Assembly: GCF_000218685.1 (NCBI RefSeq)
Contig: NW_006763290.1
Location: 4,180,908-4,244,907, forward strand
Reading direction: 5' to 3'
DNA from: Serpula lacrymans var. lacrymans S7.9
Taxonomy: Eukaryota > Basidiomycota > Agaricomycetes > Boletales > Serpulaceae
Length of the DNA: 64,000 nucleotides
Below the pieces are notes generated by a model that was not told where the DNA came from, searched no databases, and saw only the letters and a program-made list of their open reading frames with translations. Made by a program: the position numbers and the translations under genes. Numbering within the stretch: position 1 is the stretch's first letter; each line of letters starts with the position of its first letter. Below, piece after piece: positions 34,876 to 45,300 of the stretch.

Positions 34876-37800
34876 ATGGCGCAGTCAACAGATCACTCCT
34901 TTGTTCATCTGGACGAGACTCTTTGCATTTATGCATCACCTACTGCCAATTTCCTTCCCTACGTTCCATCTCCGGATGATGTCCTTCGTGCTAGCATGCA
35001 CCCCCGTGAAACCCTTGTTCCACATTGGGTTTCTGCCGCCTACTCCTACATTGGTTTTACACCACTGGAAATCAAATCTGATGGCCTACTCACTGGTTGC
35101 TTGAAACTTCCCTCCAAAATTCCGCTTGAAAAAATTGACAGCGTCTATTATCTTGAAAAAAAAGTACGCGTGTCATGGGCAAGGCTTGAAGACAGTATCA
35201 CTCGAGCAATGTACTATCTTGAGCAATTACAGCCAATTCTTTGGCCCCTTGACTGCGAGACATACCCCTATATTAAAAACTTTGGATACCTCAAGGGGCA
35301 CCAGAGTGAAGCTAAAGCATCCAAGGCTGCTTTGGTCTCCCGTTTTGCCTTCATTCCCTTCTTTGGCCTTTGTTCTTTTGTCCTGGCGATGTTTAGCAAA
35401 GGAAAGTGTTTAGGAGATCCTCACCCACCTTGGGCTCGTGTACTGCAAGACTCTTGCAGAGTTCATCCAGAATGGGTTAAAAATCTATGATTCTCAGTTG
35501 TTGGTGACTTTTCCAAGTTGACGAAATGATGCGGGGTGTTCATACATGCTTCACAATCCTATGATTAAATGGAAATGGTATCCCGTACAATACAAGCCAA
35601 CATTCCTGTATGGTTCTATTATGGAATATATGGGCAGAGCCAAATATAACCCTCAACTATAATGGCCCCTATCCTGAAGTACTACCTTTCATTGCGAGCC
35701 GTGAACACAGTAAAGGCGGATAAGGAGCAGATAGGCTGGAACAAATGCAGTGCAAGATGGAGTCTATGTACACTGCCTACTGCACCAGCTCGCTGGCTTG
35801 TACAACTACAACAATACACTGGAATATCAAGTTGAAAAAGGAAGCAGACAGAGGCTTGGAGAGCATTGGAGAGATTTTATGGCCCAAAGAGATGATGAAA
35901 ATGCTGTGATTTGTGCTCATGAATCCAGTTGCCATCAGCAACTTTGTCTCAATATCAAGGAGAAGATGGCCAGTTTCCCGATGCCAGAGACACGGAAGTG
36001 TTGTGTTTATATGTGGAACTTTGAGAAAGATGGTGCAATTTACTGGGTGTGAAGACGTATGCCATTCAACATTGTCTGTCAATGTTGGTTGTTGATTCCA
36101 GATCAGCACAGATTTTATGACAGTTTCTCCTACTGCTGGGATATATGTCACAAATTCATTGCGGATGCGGGGCAAGATAATATGTTGTCAGAAAAAGGCA
36201 ATCATGAGGAACTCAAAGGACAAGCCCCGATGCTACCTGAATTTTGCAAACAGATCAGCTCTTCCTTACAAGTCGACTTGTCCTTGGCTCAAGAATGTTT
36301 GGCTGTGTTTCAGCTTACTGTACCTTCAGCAGAGGATATCCTGCAATTCCGTTACAGTTTTGTACCAAAAGATATATTCTCAGTTGGTGAGTGTCACATA
36401 ATTGAGCTCGTTAAATGAAAAGACGTTAAAGAAATAGGGGGAGATATTGGCTTAAATGCACAGCTCCCCAGCTGGTCCTCCTCCGCTTGCTACTTTACAT
36501 CTGCTTTTCTATCCCTTAGTCAATATAAAACGGCTAGAGGTGCACTGCCACCTGTCTGGGACATGAGCAATTCTTTTCCACACTACATTCAAGGACACAA
36601 TTTTCCTTTTCAAATCACCCCCATTTGCTTCAAAGACACTTCACAAGACCACTAACTACTCAGCTCTCTTGGCCTAGCAACAAGCCCAAAATGGAAAATT
36701 TGTCTGAGAAAATCTTCATCTATGTTGGAATGTATACAGCAAGGATTTGGGCCTAGTTTGGAAGATGTCACTCTACAGCTCACATCAATGGCTATGCCAT
36801 TTAAAACTCTTCTGCAAGTGGAAACACCGCCCAGTGTTGTCCCGCCACATCACATCACTCTGGGGTATTGAAGGGAAGGTTATAAACTTGATGTTATTGA
36901 CTATAGTTGTTATCAGGATGCCTGCAACAAACTTCTGCTCAGCACTCATAGATGTGTTGCTTTTCTGCAAGGCAGGATTGTATAGTGTCTTGCTGTAGAT
37001 GTCCTTTCCCCAGAAGCCATCTTATCAGGACCTTCAAGTGATGTCCAAGAACCAAAGGAAATATTTCAGACTAGTTCTGTTGCTGCACATCAGAATCTGT
37101 TGTTCCCACCTCACACTTATTTTATTTTTTAGTAAGGCCAGTGCAGTGCACTTGGTCTCATTCATTCAGCTGGCTGTTGCAATCTGGGGTGTTACTACAC
37201 CTCACATTGCTCAATTTTGTGTTCACAAGTTAACCTTTGACTCCTTAGCGGCTCTTTACCTGGTGTCATTGACCTGTCGCAGTCATCACACTTACTGCGG
37301 CATCCAGCCTCTAGGCTCGTGTTTGTCAATTACAACAAATTCACCGCCAGCAACAACCGCGTCACATCCCAGGGCTGTAATATTACTCATAGAAGGATTG
37401 TACTTGAGGTTTTCCCTTCTGGAGATTTGACATGGCAATATGTTCCCAAAGCAATATTGGAACCTGAGGTAGATGATGAAGGGTCCTGGCCTCAGCTGGT
37501 TAATCTCAATGGGTAGATACTCTTTCCATTGAGCATTCTTTATTTCTGACCAGATCTCCAGGGAGCTTTTATATTGTATGATGGATCAGTGGGATATATA
37601 TAAATTGGATCCGGCGTATAAATGCCATGTCTATCTGGCACCCCAAATTTTGACAATCATTCCGTTGGACTGCCTACAAGAGAAATATTCTGCAACACTG
37701 GGTACAAGCAGTGCCATGTCAGTCAACAAAAATATTGAAGCAGGTGTGTGTAGCAATAATGATGCCAGTAGTCTTCCTGGTGCATCTCAAGCCAGTGTTC

Positions 37801-38464
37801 CCAAACAAAAATGTAACCTTGTTTGGTTTGGTTCACACTTCACCCAATTTAGTAAACTCAAAATTCTATAGCATCTGAGATAGATAGCAGCTACATAATC
37901 CCAGAAAAGTACACGAGTCCAAGGAAGGTATCTTCCCCTCAGCCGAGCCCCAAACAAACCTGCAACATATCCCCCAATGACATAGCTGGGAGAATGGCTC
38001 GAGGTGTTTTCAAACAATATCAGCGGTTGAAAGAAGTCCAAAAATTGCGATGAGAACACATGAAAGTCAACCAAGCAAAGTTTGATGATATGAAAGTGAT
38101 GGAGGAAGCATTTGCTGCACAAGCAGAGCTTGAGGCAAAGTCAGTTCAGGAGTGGCAGAAGCAGAAATACCAGAAGAGAATTAAAAAGAAACAGCATCTA
38201 AAGCAGGAAGAAGAACATAAGAAACAAAAATTTGAAGCAAAGAAGCAGCAGGTATTACGTGAGAATCTGGATGGAAAATGGGACAATGCCCTCGCTATTC
38301 AACGGTTTGTTGCAGTGTGGAACTTCTTTAATACATCCAAGGTCCCTCCCTCAGCTATGAAGGTACCTTGGCCTATACTCTCACATCCAAATGTTACAAC
38401 ACCTCATGACACCAATTGGGAAAATGTTGAGGCCTTTATCACAATTACTGGATGTCTTGGATGA
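34876..38464 (+). pseudogene. Relic of an unnamed multicopy basidiomycete protein family
   Basis: The best block is 34876-35487: MAQSTDHSFVHLDETLCIYA, SPDDVLRASMHPRETLVPHW, LWPLDCETYPYIKNFGYLKG and SEAKASKAALVSRFAFIP. Shifted frames continue the same family: YMLHNPMIKWKWYPVQYKP near 35540, QRLGEHWRDF and RFYDSFSYCWDICHKF (35860-36160), ASLEDVTLQ-like then DACNKLLLSTHRCVAFLQGR near 36750-36985, and LTWQYVPKAILEPEVDD (37430-37480). A Lys/Glu/Gln-rich coiled-coil segment follows (38060-38280), ending FFNTSKVPPSAMKVPWP. Such proteins are abundant hypothetical genes in agaricomycetes and are probably mobile. No catalytic motif or function is known to me. Many stops and frame changes are present. 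Confidence 0.5.
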
Positions 38465-40011
38465 TTTACTCAGGGAAACCTTTCTAAAAATGCTGACAAT
38501 TATTTCACAAGTAGTTAATGCTATTGATGTATAGGTATATTATAACAGAATATATGATATGGTGACACCGTATGTAAAGCATAGAAAGAGCGGGTATTGC
38601 TTGGGCAAGCATTGGGTAAGGGAGGGGCGATCAGGGGCTAATGAGTGGGCAATGCCTTTTGATAGCACTCAAAATGTCATATTACAGGTGCTACCAAAAT
38701 GAGAACCAGAATTTCATATTTAGAACTTTTACACATGGCAGATAAGATATCATATTCACACCGACTTTTTGTGCACAAATTTTGGGACTCACTCAAATCT
38801 TGAGTGAAATTTGTAACAATAGGTGTCTATTTTTCAACAAATGAATTATATATATATATATATGTTTTTTGAAAGAGTTGAATGTTCAATAAAATATACT
38901 ACTTTGAATACAATTTTGGGCCCGAGCACAATTTTAAATTTCAGATGATTGAAATGTTAATGTAAAACTATATATTTTATTTGCAGTTTTGGATAACATT
39001 TTAGAACGTCAAAATGCTCCTCACTGTGATGTGTGAGAGGCAAACAAAATTTCTCACGCTATGTCACATCATGTTACACAAATTTCAGGATTGTAAATTA
39101 AGTAAGCTTAGGTCTCATCCATAATTAATGCTATCACATGATGTGATTTGGCCTGTGACAATTGGCGCAACGAGGCACATCAGTTTGATTTTTTGTTATC
39201 TTTGCCACAGAAAATCTACCTCGTCTTTATAAGGCACCACTTTCTTTTGAGTTCTGCTCGCAGAAATCTATCTAATTATCAAGTCCAGCTTTTCTCGCAA
39301 AAAAAAACTTAAGTAGTTCATATCGAGCAAGAAGGTAGCTTTTTCTAGTTTGTCACCAAGTGTAACACTTTTTGTCACATGATCACATGATAGCATCAAA
39401 GGCCTATCTTATTTTATGGGTACTCAGTGGTGTGACAAGCTTTTTCCAAAATAAGTTGTGTCGCCAAACATGTCAGCTTGTTCCGAAACAGGCCCGTTTT
39501 GAAAGGGCACCTTTTGAAATGAAACAAGACTTTTTTGGCGGGCAACATTTCAAAACGGTGGCTGCTGAACGGGCCCTTACGTCTGTCAGAGGTCTACACA
39601 GATAATTGTAAGACCTAATTTGTCGACATGTGAGCAATAAAACTTAAATAGATAGTACTTACGCACACTGCGCAACTGTCTACAATGGTTGTATGAGGCC
39701 AAGTCCAAATGATCTGAGGAGGTTATCAGCAGCAATTGATCAGTTTATAATATTGTTAGCGACATTATAATGATAAATTGACATTATGGCAATGCTTGAG
39801 CTACAACTCTGAGGCCCTTGTAGCAGTGCAGAAAAAAGGTGAGTATTGTGGCAGGATGGAGTGCTTCATCAGCTATTTTCAAGTAAGAATACTGCATCAT
39901 ATGTACAGATTAGTATGTACACACACTTTTACATTATCCTCCCATTCCTTGGTAGTCACAGTGCCCTTTTTTGCATGTTCCTGAATTTCATAGAGGAGCT
40001 GGTCCACATAC
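38465..40011. other. AT-rich DNA with a TA microsatellite
   Basis: No gene was recognised. A (TA)n run of about 20 bp lies near 38848-38866. A less AT-rich stretch at about 39430-39600 has repeated CCCGTTTTGAAAGG / CATTTCAAAACGG-like inverted pieces but no coding frame of known type. Confidence 0.4.
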
Positions 40012-40426
40012 TGTTACAATAACACAATTTCCAGACCTTTAAATTTCATTCTCCTCTTCAACCTTCTTTTGTAGTTTTCACACCCTGTGCCATGCGGCAC
40101 TTTCCATTATTGTTCAAACTCCACTTCTCGTGCTGTGCTGCCTTTTTCTTATTTTTAGATACAAGTATCTTACACAGTGGAGCTGTCCACACGGGCTGTG
40201 CCCCATGACATCATCAGCCACTGCCTCCATCAACTGTACAGTATACATGTACAAACAACCTGTAGTAGTATATATACCCCAATAGATCAAGGAGACTCCT
40301 CAGCGGGTCCTCCTGTTGTTTACCCACAACAAACTCGGTCCTATCTAAAAGGGTAACCACTCCCCTCACTACCTTTATAGCTTTGTCTGAGTTGTGCACC
40401 AGAGTATCAAAACTTTGGTTGTGACA
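40012..40426 (+). mobile_element. Solo LTR (gypsy-type), TSD CATAC
   Basis: This 415-bp LTR runs TGTTACAATAACAC...TTTGGTTGTGACA with exact CATAC duplications (40007-40011, 40427-40431). It contains TGACATCA, GTATATATACCCC and the hairpin as GACTC...GGGTC (one G-T wobble). Confidence 0.93.
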
Positions 40427-40431
40427 CATAC

Positions 40432-41699
40432 ATCCAGACTGCTCATCTTTCCACACTTGGGGAGCTCCTATGCTGCTGCCCCTCTCCTCTGTGTCTTAAT
40501 CACCATTTGGTGTGGCTCTATCTTCTTGTTGATCATTTCCATCAGTGTTGCTTCCGGTGTTATCTTGCTCCTCATAAATACTTTAGGAGGTTTGGGAGGC
40601 AATAAGCCTTCAGAATTCCACCAGCGAGGCACACTACTCTCAGGGATCAGCATATTAGAACTCAAAATGTATGAACAAATCACTAAGAATGTTATTCTGG
40701 CCCAGTGGGCCAGAGTAACCTTTATTAGTCCGGGTAGAATGAGGCCTTTTGTGAGCAAAGCAATATTTTGTTTCTTCTGTATGCTTGTCCTCGGCTATGA
40801 ATGAAACAATGTCAATTTAAGAGAAAGAGAACAATCAAATACATATACCTTTGGTTTAATGTTCCCTCTTCCCAAAGTCAGCAAGTCCTTAATCAAGGAT
40901 CCCAACTTACTTCTCATTTTGGGATCTTAAAGGACCTCTGCCTTGATCTTCAAGACAGTCGGATTTTTCTCGAGAAATTCCTATGGATAGTTAGCAAAAA
41001 AAAGAAGGAAGAACAAATTTTACTTACAAAAATGCAGTCACTAAGGTCTGTTACATAAGCTGTAAATAAGTTGGGAGGTTTTGGGAGAATACACAGGCTC
41101 AAAGATGGTTGTTCAGGAGTTTCTAAATATTGGTGATATTTTAGTGTGGTGTGAATGAAAAGAGCAAATCTATTTGCCCTAAAATCTGCCAAGCCTAGCA
41201 TTTCCAAGGCCTTGTCTCATTCAGAATCCCAAGTGACTGATTCCATGGCAAGAAGATGCCCCTTGATGTTGAGTAGCATTCTGACTGTACTGCCAAGCTG
41301 GTAAAACCATCATTTGGCAGGTCACCATTTGGCAGGTCACCTAGAAAAGGATGTACATACCTCTGCAAAGTTATCAAGGCTCCGGGGAGGGAGCTTGCAC
41401 AATTTGCTGGGTTCTATGCCAAGCCCCTTCAGGCATTTTATGCTTGGTTGATCAAAATCATTTGATGAACCAGAGCGGGGGCAAGAAAGGCTTCAGGCGT
41501 TCCAGGAGGACTGAGGGTTCTTGGATTCCCACAAAAAGCAGGCATGGAGAGTGAAGGGGTTGATAAAACCCCATCAGACACTTGTTGATGCTTGAGCTGG
41601 GAGAGAAAAGATGCAAAACTTTTAGCTCCATGTTTCTGCAAACACAATAGAGCCAGAGAACAAATTATCCTGTAAGGCAGCCAACAATAGACACAGAAA
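40432..41699 (-). other. Weak coding-like relics, unidentified
   Basis: Minus-strand frames such as SVPRWWNSEGLLPPKPPKVF followed by a Lys/Glu-rich stretch (about 40480-40680) look protein-like but match nothing I know. They may be a downstream part of the transposon-like gene at 41700-43640. A tandem duplication of CATTTGGCAGGTCAC lies at about 41311-41341. Confidence 0.3.
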
Positions 41700-43640
41700 G
41701 ATGATACTTAACAGGATAATAATGCCAAAATCAAGTTTTTCTGTGATAGTGAGAAGGTCCAAATTGTGGTGAATTAGGCAAAGCAAATGGACACTGGTGG
41801 TAGTGGTAGTGAGATGAGCTAGGCTGAGGTGACACTGGCAATGTGAAAGACTGGTGAAGGCGGGATGGGCCAGGTTGTGCTGATGCAGGTGATGCAAACA
41901 GATGCTGGTGGTGGCGGTAGTGGGATGGGCTAGGCTGAGGTGACACCGACAATGTGAACAGCTAGTCGAGGTTGGATGGGCCAGGCTGTGATGATGCAGG
42001 CTGCAGTGTGGAGAATGGGGAAACTTGTTTATTCTTTGAGGGCCTAGTACCTTGTCCTTTTTGGGGGGCTCTTCTTGTTGGGGTACTGTTAAAGGTGGGG
42101 GTTGGTACATCCGGCGTTGGCGTGTCAGGGACCTGTTGGATGTCAACCGCGCCAGAGCCATCTTCCTCTTGCACAATTTGAGTGGCCTTCTTTTGACGTA
42201 TAAGTTTTGCAGCATTAAGTTGAACCTGTTGTAGGTTGGTAACCCAAATTATGTTTGTGCAAAGATGAGGGGAACTACAGAATGTCAAGAGTGTTGATTT
42301 CCAGGAAATAGGGTCTGATTGCTTGCCCGGCGTGGTTATTATGAATCTGGCCAAACCTAAGTCAGTCCCAACAAGTGTCATTGCTCTGGGTGGTTAGCAC
42401 TGTATTCCTGTATAGCTTGACCAGTATTTAGCCAGTTTTTGGTAGTGTTGTCCTGCCAGTAGCCTCCTGTAGCAATATGTGTAGCAATATGTTTAATAGC
42501 GTCTTGCAAAGCAAATGATTGCTGTATACTGAAGAGAGCCTGAAAATGTGGTTGAAAGATTCATTTTGTTTGGTTGAAAATAATAATGCAGGTCCAAATC
42601 TGCATACAAAAGCCTTGTAAGTGAAGTAGGAAATGAAACTTTGGCTTCTTTATTAGTATGCTGGGTGCGTATTTTGCAGTGATATTGAGAAAGTCTTCAA
42701 TGGTACATGAGAGTTGAGCTTAATTCTTTTGGCCTGTTAAATGCCTGTGATAAAAAGTGAAACCAGGCTCACCAAATACACCTCAGCATTGTCTATCTTG
42801 GTGTGCCGGAGAAGCACAACCAAGTTTCCAATGACACACCAACCATTGAGGACATCTTGCAAAACCAAGTCGTAAATAAGATATGGCATCACCTGTGCAA
42901 GACTTTTGAAGTGCTTGCCAATGAGGCCATCCTTGAATCAACAAATATATTCTGCACTCAATTGCACCAAATTTGAGGCCATCCTTGCTGATCAATTGCG
43001 CCTTGTTTGGAAAGTAGTCAGTAAATATGCTTTTTCAAGGAGCCAAACCTTTTGTGCCCAGAAATACTTGACTACACCCACAGTGTGCAAGACCTTGGTG
43101 GGGTTGTCTTGATGGATATTAACCCCAGGCATCCCCAATAGCGGGTTAATATGGTCTTCAATTGTTGAGTCATCAAGTAGACTTTCAAGCTCCCATTCTA
43201 GCTGTAGTCGCACTTCTGTTTCAGGAATATCAGTCTTTACTGAGTTGTATTTACGCAGTTGCTTGCCAAGCACCAGTAAATGTTGGATAATTGATGCAGT
43301 ATTGCTGTCACATATACCTGAATTAGTGCCAGCCACTTTGACTTTTTCAGTCTCACTGGACTCTAGAGAATAATCTAGTTGTTGCAAGATTTGTGCTTGC
43401 ATTTCTTGAGGAGTTTGAGCTTCCTGACACTTTAGAGAAAGCGAGTGAGATTAAACCAAGATAAAATGAAACAACGTACTCTGAATATGTTCTGATAGCC
43501 TTTGTCAGTTTTTTTCTGAGCTTGAGTACCACCAACTTTACAGGTTCTGCAAAAGAAATTACTTTTGAGCCCCATACAGCCACATTCCTCGGCATGCATA
43601 GGGTTATCCCCTGCAACAAAAAGAACATAAGGTAGTAATA
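41700..43640 (-). pseudogene. Transposon-like gene of basidiomycetes, decayed
   Basis: Read on the minus strand: IQHLLVLGKQLRKYNSVKTD, RLQLEWELESLLDD, NPLLGMPGVNIHQDNPTKVL, HTVGVVKYFWAQKVWLLEKA. After a frame shift near 42950 come GLIGKHFKSLAQVMPYLIYD and LVLQDVLNGWCVIGNLVVLL. Further on are QDAIKHIATHIATGGYWQDN, NWLNTGQAIQEYSANHPEQ and a stop near 42380. This matches a recurrent basidiomycete transposase-like protein (HxDxPxEVLH...GVVKYFW and QD.IKHIATGG.W signatures) for which I have no family name. The C-terminal part (42381 to 41730) is Pro/Ser-rich and low complexity. Two or more frame shifts and stops make it non-functional. Confidence 0.6.
41767..41999 (-). repeat. Two-copy tandem repeat of about 115 bp
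   Basis: Blocks GGTAGTG(A/G)GATG(A/G)GCTAGG, CTGAGGTGACAC and GGATGGGCCAGG, then TGTG.TGATGCAG, occur twice in the same order (about 41767-41885 and 41886-41999). In the minus-strand frame they encode Pro/Ser/His-rich units (SPQPS.SHY, QPGPS). Confidence 0.65.
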
Positions 43641-44514
43641 TGATTTCTTGCTCATACTTGCAATCCCCAAGTTATTGTACCCAATTTAGCTGCTTTGCTA
43701 TATTTTGTTGGTATGAGAGTTCATAAATACAAAGTAGGAGACTAACCTGATTGAGTCAGTGACTCCCTTTATCAACTCCATGGGTGCAGCATGTGGGGAC
43801 AATGAGACAAAATGGACCCAGAACTCCTTTCCTAACATCTCCCGACGCATTAATGCATTAGACATATACACTACATGATGTTTATGCCACTGTTTTGATA
43901 TGTTACAGAAACATTGTCCATGAATATAACTAGTGGGACAGATAGGGCCAGCCAGCCACCAAAAGGGTTGGGCATCTGGCTTGCAAAGTGTGCAGATGAC
44001 TCTATCACATCAATCTTCAGAAGGTCACAAAAAGGCAATAAAAATTAAACCTACCCGGTCCTGCAAACTCCTGTGGATTTTCCTGGATTTCTTGGAATGT
44101 ACAAAGAAATGTTGGTGTTGATGCAATGTCACGCTCAGGATCAACAAATTAAACCTGCCTGAATAATATTTCAAATTTTGAGCCTGTTAATAAATATAAG
44201 AAATTACATACCTGTGAACAAACTACTGGGTGGCCAAGCACCAAAATCTCTGTATCACCTGTCTGATTTCTAGGTTCTATTGAACCAGGAATTTGATTTT
44301 ACTGCCCTCCCATCGGTGGGCAGTAATTGAGTTGATGTACCCATTTGGTATTGTTGTCTTGTCCAAAGTCGTAGAAGACTGTATGGTCTCTTCTCAGGAA
44401 TAATGAGTCATTGTTTGGCTCATGTTTCCTCAATAATCCTACGTGGAACATTGGGTGTATATGCCTTACCCTGAGCTCCTCCGGGAGTTTCAGGGTGTAT
44501 GCACTACCCCCCTT
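43641..44514. other. No gene recognised; gypsy LTR missing here
   Basis: The gypsy element to the right ends with its purine tract at about 44505-44518, but no TGTTAC LTR follows; sequence left of it is unrelated. A perfect ACTGCCC/GGGCAGT hairpin lies at 44301-44324. Confidence 0.45.
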
Positions 44515-45072
44515 CTAAGGCTCAACTTCCAGGCAAGACCAAATACCGGAGGTGGTAGTTAAATTTTTGGGCATAGGTTGAAAATGGGAATTAAAAAGTT
44601 TTGAGTCCATGCCTCTAAGCTTCCTAGGAGCTGAGGGGTTCTTAGAATAAAATTTGTGAACAGCGTCACGGGAATTGTCCAGATGGGCTTCTGGTTCCCA
44701 TGTTCTGTCCTCATCTCCATAGCCCTTCCATAGGACTAGGAACTCTAATTTTCCACGCTTCAAGCGTGCATCCACTACCCGTTCGACTTTGAACTCTTCT
44801 TCACCTTCCTGGGTGACTACAACCGGTCCGGGCCAGTCTATACGCTGTCCCGGCAGCGGTCCTTCGTAGGGTTTCACACGGCTAATGTTGACCGTGGGTA
44901 CTACCCTCATTTGTTTTGGGAGTTCCGGCTCCACTGCGTTGGGTTTGACTTCCTTAATCCGGTAAGGGCCAATCCATTTTTTGGTCAGTTTTCTAGCTTG
45001 CTCACTTTTATGGTTGTGTTCACTGGTACTAAGTGTACCGTGGACGTTAGTCTACACATGATTACCCATAGG

Positions 45073-45300
45073 TGTTAGAATATACTCTGACATACCAATA
45101 CCCCATAGAATAATACCTCTGATTTGTAAGCCAGCCCAGTATGCAGCAGCTATTCTGTGTAAGACGTCCGTGTTTGCATGTCATGTTTAAGATCCTACAT
45201 TGTATAACCTTGGCCATATAGCTCAATTGGTAGAGCAGCTGGCATGTTTCCAGAAGGTTCCAGGTTCAATCCCTGGTCTGGTCATTATCCAATTTTATCA
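45073..45300 (+). mobile_element. LTR-like element carrying a tRNA-like unit, copy 1 (TSD ATAGG)
   Basis: The 228-bp element begins TGTTAGAATATACTC and ends CCAATTTTATCA, with exact 5-bp duplications ATAGG (45068-45072, 45301-45305). TG...CA ends and a 5-bp duplication are the marks of retroviral-type integrase, so it behaves like a solo LTR. It interrupts the gypsy integrase gene. A second copy is at 54783-55000. Near its 3' end lies a 73-nt tRNA-like sequence with intact A and B boxes, followed by TTTT. Confidence 0.85.
45212..45284 (+). ncRNA. tRNA-like sequence inside the LTR-like element
   Basis: Exactly 73 nt folds as a cloverleaf by eye. The acceptor stem pairs six of seven (one G-T, one mismatch), the D stem is GCTC/GAGC, the anticodon stem CTGG/CCAG has loop CATGTTT, and the T stem CCAGG/CCTGG has loop TTCAATC. 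A box TAGCTCAATTGG and B box GGTTCAATCC fit the pol III consensus; a TTTT terminator lies at 45293-45296. Position 33 of the loop is A rather than T and there is no clear anticodon identity, so it is probably not a decoding tRNA. Confidence 0.7.

Noticed and set aside
44301..44324. ACTGCCC/GGGCAGT hairpin as an intrinsic terminator.
   Set aside because: There is no adjacent gene end of the right orientation, and bacterial-type terminators are not expected in this genome.
45212..45284. Ordinary host tRNA gene.
   Set aside because: It lies inside a repeated element with 5-bp duplications, a second copy has a deletion in the anticodon region, and the loop lacks the usual T before the anticodon.
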